Notes under the pieces: model-generated | What the model saw: the letters and a program-made list of their open reading frames with translations, nothing else | Databases searched by the model: none | What the model was told of the DNA's origin: nothing | Source of the DNA: Poecilobothrus nobilitatus | Lineage: Eukaryota; Arthropoda; Insecta; Diptera; Dolichopodidae | Assembly: GCA_947095535.1 (NCBI GenBank) | Contig: OX352774.1 | Location: forward strand, 217,050,965-217,114,964 | DNA: 64,000 nt | Direction: 5' to 3' | Program-made: the position numbers and the translations under genes | In this document: positions 60,780 through 64,000 of the stretch, in pieces | Layout: each line of letters opens with the position of its first letter | How positions within the stretch are numbered: the stretch's first letter is position 1

Positions 60780-61344
60780 AATTCTATAGATTTAAAAACA
60801 TTTACGTTATCATACTGATCCCTTAATAAACTACCTAAGAATTTCATTTTTACATCAGCACCATTAAAAAACGTTGAAATCACTTACTTACTTGTAATAG
60901 AAAAAAAACATAAAACAAATCTAAACACATAAAATTAAAAATGTTAGGTACAGTTTATTAATTTATTCTCGCCGTTTTTTCGTGGCGATAATTTTTGACA
61001 GTTTTTTAATTATTGAGAAAAAATGGTCCAAGCTAAAAACACATTCAGGGTAAAAGTTCGTGCCGATATCTCAAAAATTGTTTGAAACACATGTATAAAG
61101 TGCACAATAAAAACCGCCGAAAAACCAACCAACACCAACCGCTACGACATTTATTTTTTGTTACATTTAAAACACTCCCAATAATCGAAATAATTTTAAT
61201 ATTTGTTAAAATTTTACTCTCTATTTTTCTTTAGTTTTAAAAAAAAAAATTTTATGTCGATGAAAAACAGTTGTTTTCGCCGCGAAATTACTTCAATTAC
61301 CAAAACTACTTTCAAGTCTTTTGCGTTTATTTTTTTTTTTGCTT

Positions 61345-63300
61345 GAAAAAAATTTGCTGAATTTATTTTATTCAAATGTACTTTGGAAGAGGTCTTTGGT
61401 ATATTTAATAAAAGATTCATGTCTCTGATAATGTAATTTCATAAATTTTCGGGGTCTTTTTTTTTTGTGACGGTCGTTTTCGACAGCTTTTTAATTTAAT
61501 GGTCTAATAAATAAATTAGTACAAAATTATGAATCTATTGTGAAAGAAGGCTTCTAAAATGATATTTTCTATGTTATTTTTTCTTTTTTTTTTAAGAAAA
61601 ATATCCATTTCTATAATATTTAGTAAGTTTCTGATTTCTGTTATGAAATATAATTAGCTAAATCTGCCGAATTTTATATTAATAAAAAAAATTCAAATAT
61701 TTTATGTTATATCAAAAATTCAGCTTAAAAAATCAAAATTCTAACCTAAATAAACAAAACTACAATAAAGTCTGTTGCGAAGCTTTTACCAGCTTTTATA
61801 ATAGTGAAAACAAAATCAAGAATTAAATCGGCCTATTATTTTTTTCTTATAAATATAAGGCTTACTATAAACTTTGCTCTTTTCACTTTCAGGTCTTTTA
61901 ATTTTATTAAGAGTATTTTTATTTTTTTCAAAACAAAGAGTTATTTGAAAACTGCCAACAGAAGAATAATAATTTATTTTTAATTTACCGCTGCGACCAG
62001 TTCATAATGGATGTGGCGGTCAAATTTAAAAATTAAAAATTTGCTTTAAATTTTGTGTCGAAAGTACTTTTTAAAAAGTAAACATTTGTGTCTCTGATAA
62101 GACTTTTAGTCGAAGATTTGTGTCTCTGATAATAAAATTTTAAATTATTAAATAAATATATAGAAATATCATCATTGCCAGTTTAGTTTACATTCAGTGT
62201 GAGTGGTTTATTATAGAAATAAAATATTTTTTTTTTATATGTTGGCAAGGTCTTATCATTATATTGTGTATATTATCAGAAATTCAATCATTAATTTCAG
62301 GTATTATATTATTTGATCTGATTAATAAATCTTATTTTTTTCAATGGCTAACAATATTATTAATGGTCTAATAATAAATTAGTACAAAATTATGAATCTT
62401 TTGTGAGAGAAGGCGTCTAAAATGATATTTTCTATGTTATTTTTTTCTTTTTATTTTTAAGAAAAATATCCGTTTCTATAATATTTAGTAAGTTTCTGAC
62501 TTTTGTTATGAAATATAATTATTTAAGTCAGCCGAATTTTACATTAATAAAAAAATTTCGAATATTTTATGTTATACCAGTTCTACCGAAAATTTAGCTT
62601 AAAAATCTAAATTTCAACCTAAATAAACAAAACTATTTTAAAGTACGTTACGAAGCTTTCACCTGCTTTTATACTAATGAAAACAAAATCAAGAATAAAA
62701 TCGGCCTATTATTTTTTTCTTATAAATATGAGGTTTACTATAAACTTTGCTCACTCTCACTTTTTCACTTTCAGGCGTTTTAATTTTATTAAGAGTACCT
62801 ATTTTTATTTTTTTTTTCCAAAACAAAGATTGAAAATGCCAACAGAAGATTAATAATTTATTTTTAATTTACCGCTGCGACCAGTTCATAATGGACGTAG
62901 CGGTCAAATTTAAAAATTAAAAATTTGCTGAATTTATTTTGATTGAAAATGTGTTTTTTAAGTATTGTACTTTTCCTTTTTTGACTGTACTCACTTTTAA
63001 TGAAGGGTTTGTGTCTCTGATAATACATCTAGCGGAAAATTTGGTCACTCGTAATAATATTTACTAAATTTATTTTTATTTTTAATGAACGGTTTGTGTC
63101 TCTTGATAATACTTTGAGTCAAAAATTTGTGTCTTTGGTAATAAAATTTTAAATTATTAAATAAATATACAGAAATATCATCATTGCCAGTTTAGTTTAC
63201 ATTCAGTGTGAGTGTTTTATTATAGATATAAAATATATTTTTTTACATGTTGGCAAGGTCTCGCCAACATCTTGTGTATTATATTATAGATAATATAAAT
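61345..63300. repeat. Tandem array of roughly 0.7-0.9 kb repeat units
   Basis: AATTTGCTGAATTTATTTT or a close variant starts at about 61346, 62037 and 62924. Two long units are obvious: 61500 and 62364 both begin GGTCTAATAA, followed by ACAAAATTATGAATCT. Both contain CCGCTGCGACCAGTTCATAA (61988, 62873) and end with ATCATCATTGCCAGTTTAG (near 62168, 63178) and TGTTGGCAAGGTCT. The short motif TTTGTGTCTCTGATAA is repeated within units, and the second unit has extra copies that make it longer. No open frame is conserved. Confidence 0.8.
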
Positions 63301-63789
63301 TTTTCTTTCATCTTTTTGAACAATTTCGAAATTTTCTTTTCTGAAAATTAAAATGAAAATTCAATTCATATTTTGTTTTTATATTAAATCTAAGAGGACA
63401 CTTGTTACATTTAATTAAATTAAATAAAAATCATTTTAAAATCATAAAAGAAAAAACAAAATATAAATTATAATATTTAAAATTCAATTAAATTTTGAGG
63501 TGTACTTTAAAAAATTAAGTACCTACTTTAAAATTAATTACAAAAAAAAAAAAATTATTAAAATAATTTAAAAATTAAATTGAAGTAAAGCAGTATATAA
63601 AACTAAAAGTTTTTAATGCGCTCAGCATTTTCAAAAAGTTAATAAAAAGTATTTTTAAATTTTCTAAGAAGTTTTTAATGTGGGAAAAATAAAAAACAAT
63701 TATTTTCAATTTCAAAGAATAAAATTAAGAAAAACCGTTAACTCATAATATTGAAACTTTAATTTTTATGTCTTATATATAAGACAAGT

Positions 63790-63872
63790 AAATTTTGTAA
63801 ACAGACAGACAAACAGAATAAAACTAATAAGTAAATTTTTTAAAAATATTTTCAAAAATGTACTAAAAAATT
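63790..63872 (+). mobile_element. Terminal fragment of the 8.1/11.3-kb TIR family
   Basis: TTTTGTAAACAGACAGAC, AATAAAACTAATAAG and CAAAAATGTACTAAAAA follow the order of TTTTGTAAACAGACGGAC, AGTGAAACTAATGAC and GGAAATGTGCTAAAAAG at the right end of copy 2. It is a diverged end of a copy in the same orientation as copy 2. Confidence 0.55.
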
Positions 63873-63984
63873 AAAACTCATTTTTTTATAATAATAACAT
63901 ACCTTTACACTTTTCACACTTACTTTGTTTTGACCAAACAATTTCGAAATAATGAAATAGTACAGTAAATTAAAAGAAAAACAT

Positions 63985-64000
63985 GGCAGAATGTAAACCA
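63985..64000 (+). mobile_element. Start of another TIR family copy, cut by the window end
   Basis: The window closes with GGCAGAATGTAAACCA, matching the opening of copy 2 (GGCAGACTGTAAACCA) with one change. The rest should lie just beyond the window. Confidence 0.6.

Larger units (their letters stand above)
60168..64000 (+). other. Start of the next Ddr intron
   Basis: A plausible donor (AAAG|GTAAAA) opens this region, and no further Ddr exon was recognised before the window ends. The left 600 bp is plain AT-rich DNA. From about 60750 to 63300 it holds repeat-derived DNA with a palindromic terminus and a tandem array. From 63790 it holds pieces of the TIR repeat family also present at 8.1 and 11.3 kb. 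Confidence 0.7.

Noticed and set aside
1..64000. CRISPR array, bacterial operon or prophage
   Set aside because: Spliced exons, SINEs, LINE fossils and microsatellites show animal nuclear DNA. No regularly spaced identical repeats with unique spacers were seen.

Overview
The window reads as a strongly AT-rich stretch of insect nuclear DNA, most likely from a fly (Diptera). It is mostly long introns full of homopolymer A/T tracts and decayed mobile elements. The only host gene I can support lies on the + strand. Three exons (39237-39468, 40841-40988, 59988-60167) join in a consistent reading frame with good GT/AG splice sites. They encode 186 residues of a discoidin domain receptor (Ddr), a collagen-binding receptor tyrosine kinase. 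The visible part covers most of the discoidin (F5/8 type C) domain and the start of the discoidin-like domain. The exons for the signal peptide, transmembrane segment and kinase are not in view. The introns between the visible exons are 1,372 and 18,999 bp. If the first 39 kb is also intron, the upstream intron is longer still.

Layout. 1-39236: no host exon recognised; it holds fossil non-LTR retrotransposons, tRNA-headed SINEs, terminal-inverted-repeat (TIR) elements, tandem repeats and microsatellites. 39237-40988: two Ddr exons around a short intron. 40989-59987: one large intron with a SINE, a non-LTR fossil, a 350-bp TIR element and small tandem duplications. 59988-60167: third Ddr exon. 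60168-64000: the next intron, with a tandem array of roughly 0.7-0.9 kb units behind a possible Helitron-like terminus. The last bases are the start of another copy of the 8.1/11.3-kb TIR family.

The most interesting content is the retroposon population. One SINE family has at least five dispersed copies. Each has a tRNA-like head (box A and box B), and the body can be read as a chain of short hairpins. Two copies have convincing target-site duplications. A related, shorter form sits at 5087-5722 as a tandem array of three decaying units. A second tRNA-headed family has three copies (24.5, 26.1 and 30.4 kb), and a single member of what may be a third lies at 16.9 kb. Two fossils share the C-terminal region of one non-LTR reverse transcriptase, and two others share an RNase H-proximal Cys/His region; such elements are the usual source of SINE-mobilising machinery.

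Limits: all homology calls were made by reading the sequence. No alignment, database search, folding calculation or base count was run. Most open reading frames outside the Ddr exons are chance products of T- or A-rich DNA, or antisense readings of SINEs.
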